Positions 37,311-50,215 are shown, numbered from the stretch's first letter. The stretch: DNA of 64,000 bases from Ailanthus altissimus (GCA_946807835.1 OX327712.1:16448001-16512000); one strand, 5' to 3'. A program made the numbers and translations. Notes: generated from the letters alone by a model not told the origin.

Positions 37311-38271
37311 GGACCTAGATCCCTTCTTAGCTTTTCCATCATTTTAATCCTTGCATTTGAGCATCTATTGACATTCCCATCATTTTCCATTTTTGCTTTT
37401 GAGCATCTATTTACATGTGTGGCGTAAATGAAATGGAGGGCCAAGAGTAATTTTATTTATTTCAAGTAACTAACCACAAAAATTTCAAATTTATTTTATA
37501 ATTTTTTTTTTGTAACCTATTTGATGCTCAAGTAAAAACAAAAATAATATGCTTAATCTCTTTCTATGTTTTATTCTTTTAAGTTGTACAAAAGCAAATT
37601 TCATACTAACATTTGCAATTATTTTTCATTTGTAGTTAAAGTTTATTTTGTATAAAAATTAATTTCCATTGCTGTAAAGATATATTGAAGTTGATGTTTT
37701 ATGAACAGAATTTTTGGTCTTCTTTTCTAAACTTAGGAATGTAGGCTGATTTTAATGAGACTGTTAAAGTATTTTTTTTTTCCAATTGCGTATGTCTAGA
37801 GTTAGCATTAATTTTAAAATAATGTTATACTTCTCAAATGGAATCTCAAATGTCTTCATTTCAAATGATGTATTAAATAATTATTGAATGGTGAAATGAT
37901 GTAATGAATAATTTTAAATTTTGTATTATTTTATCACTTAATAATTATTTGACATTTTATTTTGAAATATAAAATTTAAAATGTTATTTAAAAAATATAA
38001 TATTACTCTTATTTTTATTGCACTCAATTAGAATTCAATTTTTATGAACAATTGTTTTTTTTTTCTTTAAATAAACAAAAAAAAGATTAAATATATTATT
38101 TTTGTTTTTATTTGAGTAAGCAGTTAGAACTCTATAAATAAATTTGGAATTTAATGGTTGGTTATCTAAAATAAGTAAAATCAATCCTAGTCCTCCATTT
38201 TGTTTAATGCCATATGTCAATAGATGCTCAAAAACTAAGGATGGAAAAAGGCAAGAAGGGGAATCCAGGTC
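37311..38271. mobile_element. non-autonomous DNA transposon with terminal inverted repeats
   Basis: The left arm (37311-about 37445) and the reverse complement of the right arm (about 38155-38271) align. Both have GACCT at the outer end, CCCTTCTT/CCCCTTCTTG, the exact 16-mer GAGCATCTATTGACAT (37359-37374; reverse complement at 38214-38229), and an AAATGGAGG block at the inner end. The left arm carries an extra tandem copy of about 50 bp containing GAGCATCTATT. The 700-bp interior is AT-rich with no transposase. The target duplication was not resolved. Confidence 0.6.
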
Positions 38272-38275
38272 TTTG

Positions 38276-39950
38276 AGATATAGGCTTAGTATTTCACACC
38301 TTGTAAGTTTAGTATAATTAAAGATATTATCGGATTAATTTTTCATATAAGTTCTGTTGTAAACACTTTTGAATTTCTTAAAATTCAAGGCTAATTTTCT
38401 ATATTACAATTAAATAATGAAAAAAAAAGATAAATAAAAATTGGTCTATTATACAAAGTTAAAAGAGTATCTTAACATCTATCAATAAAAAGAAATGAAT
38501 CTTTCAAAAGTTGTATAAAAGTGAATTATTATATTGCATATAGGAGTTAAACTTTATTTAAGGATCTTCTGAAAAATATTTTGTATTAGATATGAGTGGT
38601 AAGATTTATTCTTTTACTGTTTTTATTATTCTTTTACTGTTATTATTTTTAATAATCATCAATCATATATTAATAAAAGAAGAAGTGAAAGTTTAACTTA
38701 AGAGGGGATTCGAGATATCGGATATAGATATAATTTTTTTTATCAAGTTATTCTTATTATCTCATTTAAAACTTTTGGTGTGTGAATGTTGATGTTGTCG
38801 AATGAATTTATAAGGCAACAACGACATGCCCATCTCTACCATTTATACTCTAAAAGATTTTAAAAGAGGAAAGTCGGCAGCCGGCCTAAAAGATGTAAAA
38901 GATGAAGGTCGGTTGCTGAGGCAAAAGGGATAAATTTCGTATGCTTCCTTGCCCAACATTGATGATTGATTATTGTTAGTTCTATCTTTGAATTTTTCCT
39001 CAATCAAAGTAAGCTGCTTACCCATTATTGATTTCTTTCTTTTGATATGGTAAATTTTCTATTTATTTTGCTTGGATCAGAAAATTATCAAGACCCAACA
39101 CAAATTAGATCCAATCAAAGTGCAACATGAGAAAGCTTGAAAAGTCCCAAAAAAAAAAACAAAAAGAGCAACACAATTTAAATTGTTATTTAGTTTAATA
39201 TTTTGACTTGCTGATTCAAGGAAATTCTGGCGTGGACAACGCTTGAAAAGTCCAAGCCTCCCTTGATTGTGAATACTAAAAAAATGCTAGTACTTTATTA
39301 AGTGGCAGAGTTGGCTCTGCATTTGCTGCCTCTTCTATTTTCTTATTATTGAAAATAAGGGGGACCAGAACCATAAATATGGGACATCCACACCATTTTC
39401 AAACGACATTATAGACCAAATTTTGGAATGTTACCCAGATTCTGTGATGCAAAATAAAAGAAAAGGTTGAAACAATGGAACAGAATCTTAGTTGCCTTCA
39501 TGTTTAAGCCAATTGATTAGCAATCCAAATCTGATGTTATCATGCATAGTGATCTCTCTAACAAAAAGTTTGTGGATAGAGCATCTCTATTGTGACAATA
39601 AAAAGTCTAGGAAAATTCAAGAAAAAGAAATGGTATCACATATACTCAAAAGTAAAAAATGATTCACACCATCACTTGTACCTCCAAAATTTACAATATC
39701 AAAGTGGACTGGAAACAACAATTGTCTCAAAAACTTCAACCTGCTCACTCTCAAAAAGGTTAAATTAAAAGAAGAAAAATAATTACACACTTCAAGAAAT
39801 CAAACCAAAACCCAATTCTTGAAGAAAACAATCAATAAAAAGGGTGATCCAAAATGCAGCTACTGTAAACCCAAGATACAATAAATAACCAACTCAAAAA
39901 CCAATACCATCATTGTGGGCAAAACAGAGGAAAAACAAAGATCAACCAAA
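38276..39950. other. AT-rich spacer between convergent genes, nothing recognised
   Basis: Contains a small GC-richer hairpin-like block near 38870-38900 (GTCGGCAGCCGGC). The last few hundred bases probably include the 3' UTR of the minus-strand gene ending at 39979. Confidence 0.4.
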
Positions 39951-39978
39951 CACTTAAGTTCTTTCTGGATTCTCATTT

Positions 39979-42900
39979 TCAGTCGGAATCACTGGAGCTT
40001 GAACTTGAACTGGAGCTGGAGCTGGAACTAGATCTTGATTTTGCGATATTTTCCATATCATCAGGTGTCCTTGGACTAGAAGTCTCAGATGTTTCCTTAG
40101 ACACGTGTTTTGAATCACCAGCAGCAGCCACACTATTTTCCAAAATACCAGCTCGTCTATCACTTGATGATTCAATTTGCACGGCAGAAACCACTTCCTT
40201 TGTTTCTACTTCTGCTGTTTGTTCATTTGATTCCAATGATTTTGGAAGCTCAGCCGGATTACTTTGTGAAACTTGCTTAAAAACAGCATGAATATCTTCC
40301 ACGGATCTTGCTTCTACAATTGGTAAGTCAGAAATGACAACCCCCAACTCACCGGATCCACCAGCAATTACCTGATTCTCAAGCATACTAGGTAAAATGA
40401 CCTCCTCCACATCTACTCCTTCGTGTAGTTGCCTAAATGCCAACTCAATATCTTGCATTGATTTTGCTTCAAGAACTGGTAGCTCCAGGTCAGTTTCTTT
40501 TGGGATCAAACGATCGGGTGTTGGCTCAGTACTTGGGGCATTAGTCTCTTCTGGGGTCAGTTCCATATGGAGTGACTCACCAATAACTTCTTTGACACTG
40601 AAGTCCCCAACTGTATCCAATTCTGACAACAATCCTTCATCAATTTCTTTTATGTCATCTGCTGCTTCATCTATGTTTTCCTCATTGACATGATGATCAT
40701 ATGCTTCTACTGAAGAACTGGACTGTTCTTTGACATGTCCAGAGTTCCCATATACAACCTTGTCAGGGATTTCACCCTTCACATCCTCTCCACCAAGACA
40801 TTTATCTTCATGACTCTCAAATGGGGCTGTTGGACTGGAATCAGAAGTCAAGGCCGAAGAATTTTCCAAAGTCTTGTGCTCATGATCATGAACTTCAATT
40901 ATGTTTCCACCGTTGATTATGCTCACTTTCTCTGCATCAGGAGATACAGATTCTGGTCTCTCAAATTGGGTTGAAGTGGAATTAGAAATCAAGGATGAGG
41001 AATTTACTGAGGTTTTCTCCTTGTGATCATGATCCTCGGATACGGTAGCATTGTTGGTGATGCTTACCTCCTTTATAGACTCTGTCAAGACAATAGGAGT
41101 TTCCTGCATATTGACGGAGCAATGTTTATCAGTCCCACTTTATCTATTTAACAAAAATATTTGCCTATCAAATGGACCGATACCCCTGAGATAGAATATT
41201 TGCCTCTCAAATGGATGCATACCCCTGAGATAGAATCAACTGACCAAACTCGTAAAATGGTTTGTTTAACAAATATAAATAAAGAGGACAATTCAAATGG
41301 AGACAATCCTGGTGTTATTCATATCATGTAAGCATCTTCTGATTTGCAAATGCAACAACTGGTGGAAGCAAACACATTTGAACCAGGAAAAAAAAAATCC
41401 ACATAGCTAAGCAATACAATTCAACAAAGTAATTAAATACCCCATGCTAAGGTATCACCAAATATCATATGTTGGGAAAATCAATCAGAATACGTGATAA
41501 TTGGTAGCAAATGAGCATTGCATTCCCAATGTGTTGAATAAATAACTAACATATTCACTGATTCCAAGATGATGTCAGCACATTTCTCATCAACTTTACA
41601 CACTGATGTGGTTTTTCAGGCATTGAAATTTTCTCCAACAGAATTATCTCCTTGGTGCAGGCGAAGAAACACAGGAAGCATATCTAACTTTTTATGCAAA
41701 ACCAAAGGACAGAATTAATTGATTTCGATGCTATTATTCCAAACCACAGGAGAGTACTAAGTATTATAAAATTCTTAATAAAGAAAATGCAACATTAAGC
41801 ATTGCTTGCAACTAGTAAAGAAGATTTTCTTTCCAGGGGGTGTAACATGAACTATTTGGACAAAATTTTGAAAGCAAAAAGTGCAGAATTACTTGCCTGA
41901 GATTCATCATGATCATCAAAATATGGCAATTTATCTGACCAAGACAATCGCTTCTCCAAAGTGGGTGAAGATTTTTCTCCAGAAGGTGCATCTTCATAAC
42001 TAAAATTGGCTGAAACCACCTTTGCATCTGTATCTTGGTAGAGACTAGAATCACCGTATCGTGAAGATGATTGGCCTTGATCCTCTTCAAGCTGACGAAT
42101 TTCTTCCTTATTTAATGAATGCTCCAGCACATGACCAACCTCTGAAGAAGATGAACTCAGCTGGACCATTGGAACTTGCTCAGTATGTAATGGCAGATGC
42201 TGCTCCTCACCCACATCTTCGTGGTGGTCAACATGGATATCTGCAGCAAAATTTGTTGAGTGGACTTCATCTGCATCATGCTGAATATGTCTACTGTTGT
42301 CCGTCATGCCTCCCTCTACTGAATTCTTGTCTAATGAACTTGACAAGTGAACTTCATCCTGTTCAAGCTCAACGGGACCTACCTGATCTTTTGTTTGAGC
42401 CGCCAGATGTTCAGTCTCTGAAGTAGATACACTGGGGTGCACCAAAACATTCTGCACCACCACTGAAGGCACTTGTCCCTCTCGTGCACAAGAACTTGAA
42501 TCTGCAGAAATAATTTGATAAGTTGGAGCCACAGAATCTAACTTCTCATCCTCGTTTTGGTGAACCCTTCCAAGGATCTCAGAATCATGGGTTGATGACA
42601 CGACTTGATTGTTTATATAATGAAAACACTCTCCCTTGTATACCGTATACTCCTCTAATGGCCCAATGTCGGAAGAGAACGAACTCAATATAGATCCCTT
42701 TTCATGGTCAAAATTTGGATCAACACCTGATGAGCCAATCTCCTTAACATCAAACTCCCTGACCTCTGCAAATGAGCCTTCCTTTAACATTGATTCATTT
42801 TCATCCACCACACTGACTTGTGAGGTGGCAGCACGCACCTCTTCAAGATCAGAAGAGTCCTTCTGCCTGTCATCACTGTGCCCTTCAGATTCTTTATCTG

Positions 42901-45340
42901 CAGATCCAAGCAATACTGTAGGTATCATTTCAGATATCTCTAGTTGTGTATCAGATGAAATGGAGACAAATGAGAAGAATCTCTCTATCCCTTGGGGGCT
43001 TGAATCATAAACAGGCTCCCTATGGTCCGTCACCCTGCTTGTAATGTGAAACTCAGACTCCTCAGGCAAAGTTTGTGTTGAAACACCAGATTCGTCAATG
43101 GTGTTTGCTTTTAGCTCCGAAGTCGTTGATCCTTCCATTCTCATATCATGTATTTTTTCATCTACTTCTGAAAAGGACGAAAAGCTTGATCTGCTGCTGT
43201 CTTCAACCGCTTCTGTTTTTAGATGAATTTCATTTGCATTTAGTTCCTTAGGAGTAGACATCCATTCTGTTCCAGAGGAACTCAGTTCCTCTTCGTGGTG
43301 ATTTTCCCTGCCCCCTAAGGTAATTTCAACCTCATCGTGATGAACATCTCTATTCTCAGACTCTTCGACATCCACAGAATCATCTTCTCCAGAAGATTTG
43401 CTTCCAGATTCAACAACCGCGGCACCATGATCTGTGTTGGAGATTACCTCTGTCTCCTTAGGAACATCTAGTTCATTTAGCTTCTTGTCCTCCTCATCAA
43501 CAGCTGAACTTATAGATTCGGTATTAGGAACTGAACTCACCTTTGATTGACTAATTTCACTTATTTGCTGCTGAAATGTGGTATAGTCTGTACCTTCTGA
43601 AGAAAATTGTTCTGGTATTTGTTCATGAGACTTCTTGTCCTCCTCATCAACAGCTGAATTCACCGACTCAGTATCAGGAACAGAACTTGCCTTTGATTCA
43701 CTAATTTCACTTAATTGCCTCTGGAATGATGGATAGACAGTTCCGTCTTCTGAAGAAAACCGTTCTGGCACAAAATAAGGTCTCAACTTAAAGTCTTGCC
43801 TGGAACCCCCAAAAGTCGATAGTCCAACACTGAAGGTTTCATTTCGTCGGTACACAGGTTCCTTATGTTGAGACATTGAGAACTCTTGTTGGAAACTGTC
43901 TCCCTTGAGATCGACTTTTTCTTCATTTGAGTCATAAGGAAGATCAAAAGGGTTTTGTCTTGGCAGCAAAATGGAAGGTGCAGAACCAGGAATGGCCATA
44001 TCATCAAAGGTATCATCAGGAAGTTCAAATGGGTTTTGCCTTGTTGTTGCAATCGGTGGAATACTGAAAGTAATATCAGAACTTTCCAAGTCTATTAGAT
44101 TCCTCTCAGTCATCAATCTCATATTTTTACGAGCTCTTCTCCTTGCAATGAGGCTCTCCAAACGTTGGTTCCTTTCCAGCTCCAAATTCCCCAAATCCAT
44201 CAGATTCTTCTGGTCATCTTCTGTCCATTTAATTGCAGATTTACTTGCGTCTTCTTTTCCTTCCTTTGCGGCTTCTCCTTCTTCCTCTTCATCATCATCA
44301 TTATCATCCTCAGCTTCTCCTTCTTCTCCTTGATTATCAGTATCCTCCTCAGAGTCAGAGTCAATACTTTCATCATCACTCTCTCGTAGCCTCCCATAAC
44401 CAGCATCCAATCCATCATGAGTAGTACGAGCAGGTTGAGGAGCTTCCACATGGTCCTCATTTAGAAGCGGGTCGAGCTCATCGAGCATCGGATTAATGTC
44501 AGCCATTGAAGCATCTGGTGATGAACTCTCCGCACCATCAGACTCAGAATCCAAAGACTCATCGCCATCAGGTCCATCATCCTCACCAGAATCCTCCCCT
44601 ACTCGTTTCCAAGACGAATCCAGAGCAAAATCCATCTGATCTTCCTTGCAAGCGTCAATCAACTCTCCTGGAGATTTATCATCTTCCACCACAAGATTAT
44701 CAATCCCATCCTTACGATACACATTATCAACAAACTTCCCATCATTTAAGTTTCCTTGAATCCTAGGCTCCTTCTCATGATCTGCTCTCTTATTCTCCAA
44801 CTCCAAATCATCAACTTCTCTCCCCACTTGCTTCTCAAACCGAATTTCTCTTGAATTCACATCAATCAGCAGCGCACAATCAACTAACCCACCATCTTCC
44901 TTAACTTCACTTACTCTATTCGCCACTGAAATCGGCTCATCAAGATCATTCTCTATTACATCCCTTCCCTTTCCTACATATTTCTCCATTGTTGCAAAAC
45001 TTTCATTCTCATCTCTCTCAATAACAATAGTATCTTCTACAACCCCAGTTTTTAAAGAAGCAATCTCATGAGTGGTAACTTTCTCCTCCTTTTCAATTTC
45101 AGGTATGTTTGGTTGTCCAAAACTCAAAAGAGTGCCAAGCAAGACAGCAGTACAAACAAAAACAGGAGATGCAGAAACCAAAAGGGAAAACACAAAAGGA
45201 GATGATCTATACAAAAATATCAAGAAACACACAAAACCCACGAGGAATGGATGGTGACAAACTGATCTATAACATGTTGTTATTGAAAAGACCATAACTT
45301 TCCTCATTTGAATTCCAATTTTCATTGCATCAACATCCAT
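39979..45340 (-). CDS. large membrane-anchored acidic protein of a plant-specific family, about 1522 residues
   Basis: Two coding exons, 45340-41897 (1148 codons) and 41103-39979 (374 codons plus stop). The start MDVDAMKIGIQMRK is preferred over an upstream in-frame ATG because a splice acceptor (ATATCTCAG, about 45350) lies between them. Residues about 31-44 and 49-74 are two hydrophobic segments with the conserved plant sequence HPFLVGFVCFLIFLYRSSPF and GTLLSFGQPNIPEIEKE. The rest is highly acidic, Ser-rich and probably disordered, with D/E runs near residues 370-405 and a terminal poly-Ser block. Internal repeats include RQNPF(E/D)LP twice and a duplicated block of about 47 residues. Arabidopsis relatives are annotated only as uncharacterised or cardiomyopathy-associated-like proteins. 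The molecular function is unknown. Confidence 0.85.
41104..41896 (-). other. GC-AG intron of the acidic membrane protein gene
   Basis: The donor reads CTCAG|GCAAGT and the acceptor AATATGCAG|GAAACT, joining GAA TCT CAG to GAA ACT CCT in phase 0. The nearest GT (four bases on) would shift the frame. AG|GCAAGT is the usual consensus of rare GC donors. A 39-bp direct repeat (from about 41159 and about 41198) lies inside. Confidence 0.7.
43470..43771 (-). repeat. in-frame tandem duplication in the acidic protein gene
   Basis: Two units of about 150 bp (43771-43621 and 43620-43470) each encode a block of about 47-50 residues reading F-S-S-E...Q-x-S-E-I-S-x-S-K...S-V-P-x-T-E-S...S-A-V-D-E-E-D-K-K. 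The frame is kept in both, and the divergence between them shows the duplication is not very recent. Confidence 0.88.
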
Positions 45341-45950
45341 TTCCCTGCCTGAGATATTCTTTACAAAACAATCTGTTTCAATAAAACAAAAACAACCAAT
45401 CAGAAACAGATCCCCAGCATTTAAACCATTTAGAACAAAATTTATAAAACAACATATCCAACAAAGTATAAAAAGATTGAAACTGAGCATAAACCCACCT
45501 CAGGAATTCAATCAAATGAGATTCCAAACAATCAGAAGATGACCAACCCAACAACTGAAACCAAAAAATGAACCAAGTCTGTGATCAGCTGGTCTTAAAA
45601 AACACCAAAAAAAAAAACTTTAGCAACAAAAAACGAAAGGGACAGAAACATAAATTCAATCAAATGAAATACAAAAGAAAGCAAATGAAGATCAACCCTT
45701 TACCTTAAACCCAGAAATGAACGCAAAAAAAAAATATATCTGAAAATAGTGTTTTTGATTTACAAGAGTGGAACTTTAACAAGGGAAACGAAAATGAAAG
45801 AAAATTTTGGAGTGATCAGCTTAAAAGAAAAAGAAAGGTGAAGGGAATTTTTTTGGATTCAGCAACAGACAACAGGTATAACAGCTATGGCGAGCTGTGT
45901 GTTTGTGCTTTATGTTCTGTTATCTCATTTTTCTTTCTTTGAGGGTGGGC
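45341..45950 (-). promoter_or_regulatory. 5' leader and promoter side of the acidic protein gene
   Basis: A leader intron is inferred from the acceptor at about 45350. Possible donors are AAG|GTAAAG at about 45704 or GAG|GTGGGT at about 45500. Upstream, 45960-46080 is a run of poly-A/poly-T stretches. The transcription start was not determined. Confidence 0.4.
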
Positions 45951-46089
45951 AATGGGACGGCACCAAAGAAGAAAAAGAGAATTGATCGAATGATAAAAAA
46001 ATTTAAAAAGAAAAAAAAAAAGTTTCTTTTTTTTCTTTTTTAAAAAAAGGAAAAAGAAAAGAAAATTCTTTTGTCTTTGTGAATTTTTT

Positions 46090-47180
46090 AATTAATTTGT
46101 ATTGCTTTGCCAGATTAACTTAATTAATCTCGTGTTAACACTAATTTCAATCTAAGCCGTTGGATTAGAGTTAATTATGACATTGTTGTGCCTACACTAA
46201 CATTTAACCATTCCAATTCTCATAATGATTAGAGAAGCCGTTGTTTTTTTTTTTTAAATTATTAATATTACATCATAAGAATATAAATCAAAGATTATTA
46301 AAAAATTTATATAAAATAAAATTATTAATATACGCTTTAACTTAATTTCTTATTTTAAAAGACTTAATATAACTCATATCAAGAGACCACTTTTAGAATC
46401 ATTACCTTTATTAAAAATAAAATAAAAATTCTATTCTCAAATAAAAAAGAACAAAATAATTCTTCCACAACCGAAATCCAAAGCAGTTGAACTTGAAGTG
46501 TATGTTATTATTTCAATTGATAATCGAATTAGTTATCAAACATGATTTCGTTTTAACTTAAATAGATAATTTAATGATAAAAAATTAATAAGAAATTAGT
46601 TTTATTAATAATTATTAAAAGACAAGACAAAAAGAAATTCCTCAAAAAAAAATATTATTTAAAGACAATGAGTTCACTATTTTCATGTGAAGGTGAAAAT
46701 TAAACACCCACCTCATAAATAAAGAAAATGCATAGTACTAAAATAGATTTATATGAATTTTGTATATTTTTACTTGTTATAAGTGAGATTTAAACTATTA
46801 TAAAAATTACTTAATGGGTATTGATTGATTCAATTAATTGTCTCAAAATGAAAAAAAAAAAAAAAACATATTGAAGCAAAATTTTAATTGATTTGATTTA
46901 TGTTAAGTGAAATTCATAAAGGAAAAAATGGGGCATTTTTTGAGTGTAATTGATGGGATGATGTGAAATGGGCAAAGATTGAAAGAGAGATTATTAATAA
47001 AGAAGCATAATTGAATTTGAAGGTTAGTTGAGTTGTTGATATTGAGTGAATAAAATAAATAATTAAGAAGTGTTCTTTGTGTGTATTTAATTAAATAATT
47101 TTATGAAGTGGGTGGTTTCAAAGTGAACGTGGGGTGGAATGATGACTACAACTTCCTTGAACAAAGCGATGGGAAAAGAT
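46090..47180. other. AT-rich spacer, no gene
   Basis: No ORF with family resemblance. Short A-runs and TTAATTAATT words only. Confidence 0.4.
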
Positions 47181-47187
47181 TTTATTT

Positions 47188-47262
47188 TGCTTCCTGCTTT
47201 CTGCTTCCTGCTTCCTGCTTCCTGCTTTCAGCTTTTCTGCTATTCTGCTTTCTGCTTCTGCT
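47188..47262. repeat. (CTTCCTG)n-type minisatellite
   Basis: About ten units of CTTCCTG/CTTTCTG/CTTTTCTG in tandem. The Phe/Leu/Cys-rich ORFs crossing it are artefacts of the repeat. Confidence 0.85.
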
Positions 47263-47404
47263 TAAGTTGGCGGTTTATTGGAGATATGAGCATGTCGGCC
47301 TGTCACATTATTTCTGTCTCTAAGAGTTGAGTGGGTAATTATATTTGAGTAGTATCAGACTTACGCAGTTGGGATTCAATTGTATCTCAACTAATAATAA
47401 ATTC

Positions 47405-47760
47405 CGTCGGATTGAAGATGGCAATTTTTATCTTTATTTTTAATAAGTTTGAAAAAATTTATATCTGTTTTATATTTAAATTAAATAATTCAAATTCGAA
47501 GAGAAGAATTATCGTAATGATAATAGGGCCTCCATAGATACCACATACTTAAATTTATTTATTTTTTTATATTTTTAAAAATTTTAAAATTATAATAATA
47601 CTCTTTAATTTTACAATAAAAAAATTTATTCAAAGTTTCGGAGTAAATTCAAAAGTGATAACCCATCCCAATTCCCATATCCATTCCAAAACTCAAAAAA
47701 TCACAAGCCTGCAGAATCTCAACTTCATAATAAAATTTGTCAAGCCTACAATAACTTGAT
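47405..47760. mobile_element. hAT-like MITE, copy 1
   Basis: Shares with 49790-50215 a core (AAATTTATTTATTT, AAAATTATAATAATAC, TAAC/ATAATCCATC) and a right end AAAATTTGTCAAGCCTAC. On the reverse strand this reads GTAGGCTTGACAAATTTT, similar to the TAGGCCTGGCAAA ends of plant hAT elements. No transposase and no clear 8-bp duplication. Confidence 0.4.
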
Positions 47761-48159
47761 AATTACTACTTATTAGGTAATTCTTAATTTTTTAATTTTT
47801 ATTAATGTTAATAGTTATACAATATTAATTAATATTAGATACATCAAATATCACATTATATAAAATATAAAATTTATATCTCAATTATATAAATATAACA
47901 TTATAAATTATATTAATACCTTTATTTGTGACATGTACCTAAAAGTTACTCATATTGTAAATATAAAATAAGTACAAGTAATATTTTTTTAAGAATATAA
48001 ATATTATCATATTATAGAATAAATTGTATGAAATCAAAAATTACTAATTTTTTTAACAAATTTTATTGTGCATTATTTTAATATACAAATATCTAAAACT
48101 CTCAAAATATTTAATAAATTGTTCTCATTAGAATTCTTAAAATACCTAATACTTAGAAA

Positions 48160-48990
48160 CCCCGATATCTACGACCAGATCAAGCTTAGTTAAAGGTCGA
48201 CCTAAAGAATTGGGAGCCTTAAACAACAAGAACAGACAAATCAAATATCATATGAAGGAACGAGCATAGGACTTGCTCGGTCGATCAGACTAAATGACTC
48301 AAATAAGACCAACCAGCTAAATTTCTACTTGAGTCATCCATATAACTACGGATCAATACATAACAACCTGCCCAGTATACCAAACAAAGCCCCAAGCTAG
48401 CCATTATGACAACATATCATATGAAGACTAGTGCGACAAATATGCCGATCCACTTTTATACGATCTTCAAATCCTCATAGACCTAAAAGTCGAACATCAC
48501 TTAGCAACTTAAAGGGAAACACAAAATAAAATAGACAAAGCAAGTTACTTAAGAAGGAAATCATCGTTATTTTGAGATAAAATCACATTACTTTAGAGGA
48601 TGCTAAGAGATCAGAAGATTATCTAAAATAACTACAAATCCGACAAAAATAACACAAAACCGTAAAAAAAACTGATGTTATATAAAAAAAGGAAAACGAC
48701 TCAAACAAATAGGGGGATTCTCAATCTGAATATTGAATCCTGAACTTACAACTTCTTATCTCATAACTCTTTACTTTTTTCTTCAGCCTCTCTCACTCGT
48801 AAACAAACACATGACTTAACACATCGGAGAGTGTTCGCCAGAACCACTCCCAACGAGGTCTTAACGATATTTTATTTTTATTCTTGCAGGCATCACAACA
48901 ACCAAAAATTCAGTAAACCCAAAGTTATGAGCCTAATAAGTAAGGCTCAAGGTTTCGATTCTTACAACAAAATAAATTCAAAGTTTGTTG
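48160..48990 (+). mobile_element. gypsy-type LTR fragment or solo LTR
   Basis: A GC-richer block with a TATA box (TTATATAAAAAAAGG, about 48679), then a leader ending in GACTTAACACATCGGAGAGTG (about 48814). That matches the GACTTAAGCATCGGAGTG-type motif widespread in R/U5 of plant Ty3/gypsy LTRs. It ends in CTTGCAGGCATCAC. No second LTR or internal region was found. Boundaries are approximate. Confidence 0.45.
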
Positions 48991-49019
48991 ACTCGAAAGA
49001 CATTTTTTTCGGTTAACAT

Positions 49020-49780
49020 AAATATTTAATGAATTTGAAAGTTTAAATAAATAATTAAAAATTATAAAATATTTTAAATGTTATATTAAACATAAAGGTT
49101 TATAAATTTTAATAATTTAATAACCATATTAAATAAACAAAATATTTTTATTACAATATATTAAGATTTTTTATTACCCTCCGAATTAATTCACAAATTT
49201 AAGTTATAATAACTGTAATTGTATACATTTAAAAAATACTAAAATATTAAAAACTAAAATACACTATAAAAAAATACGTTTACTATATTAAAATTAAAAT
49301 GCACTAAAAGATAAAAATATTAAAACAAACAATGCACATCTTTTATAATATTTTATTAAATTTAAATTTAAAAAATACGAAATAATTATGTAAAAAGACT
49401 AATATACTTTAAAAAGTGGAATTTTTGTCATATAACATGAGGATAATTGGATATTTTGAAAAAAAAAACAGAGAAATAAATGATAAATATGATAAACAAC
49501 AGAAAAAGAAAGTTGCAATTTCTTATTTGGAAATGTATCTCATTTTTCTTTTAAATTGATATTTGGATTTTTTTTAGATGAACTAAAATTTATGCGAGTC
49601 GAGTCGACAAATCTCTAATCAATAAATATCAGCATTTAAAAAATAAATTTATGAGAACCACCTATTGACTTTTTATTCTTTCTTTTTTTATATTTAGAAA
49701 AAAATCCAAAGTATTACTTTACTTTGGAAGTAGGATTTGCACAAATTCTGCCGGCTTCATTTGATATTAAAACTGAAACA
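49020..49780. other. AT-rich spacer, no gene
   Basis: Long low-GC stretch of ATTAAAA-type words, no recognisable coding or RNA feature. Confidence 0.4.
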
Positions 49781-49789
49781 TACATGTTG

Positions 49790-50215
49790 GGCTTGTAATG
49801 GGCTGGGTCGGATCGGATGACTAAGTTTTATTTTTATACTCAAATGGGTTGAAGATACTCATATCCATCCCATATCCATACTATATAGTTCAGGTAGGGA
49901 TGGAATCTCTTAAATGGGGATGGTTTGTGAATACCCATGCCTAAATTTATTTATTTGTATATTTTAAAAAAATTTAAAATTATAATAATACACTTTAATA
50001 TAAAAAATGTAAAAATATATATTTTTAATTTTAAATTTCAAAGTGAATTTGGAAGTAATAATCCATCTCTATATAAGTCTCAAATTTAGTTTGAGAAATG
50101 AGAATTCATCCTTATACTCGCACTTAAAATTTAAAAAATTACAAAATCTCCTCTCATTTATTTCTTATTTGAGTTTGAGCTTCAATTTCATAGAAAATTT
50201 TGCCAGGCCTATATA
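49790..50215. mobile_element. hAT-like MITE, copy 2
   Basis: Starts near TTGGGCTTGTAATGGGC and ends AAAATTTTGCCAGGCCTATA. The inverted ends (GGGCTTG and AGGCCTGG) are roughly complementary. The GGGTTG...GATACTCATATCC text is typical of plant hAT MITEs. The core matches copy 1 at 47405-47760. Confidence 0.45.

Noticed and set aside
40397..45297. Many plus-strand ORFs (for example Ser-rich 40397-40693, 43971-44333)
   Set aside because: Shadows of the acidic, serine-rich minus-strand gene; their D/E and S codons read as S/L/F runs on the other strand.
45341..45490. Upstream in-frame start at 45490 giving extra hydrophobic N-terminal residues
   Set aside because: A splice acceptor (ATATCTCAG) lies between it and MDVDAMKIG; the conserved family N-terminus begins at or near the downstream ATG.
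47108..47330. Cys/Leu/Phe-rich ORFs suggesting a small secreted or membrane protein
   Set aside because: They translate a CTTCCTG-type minisatellite in two frames.
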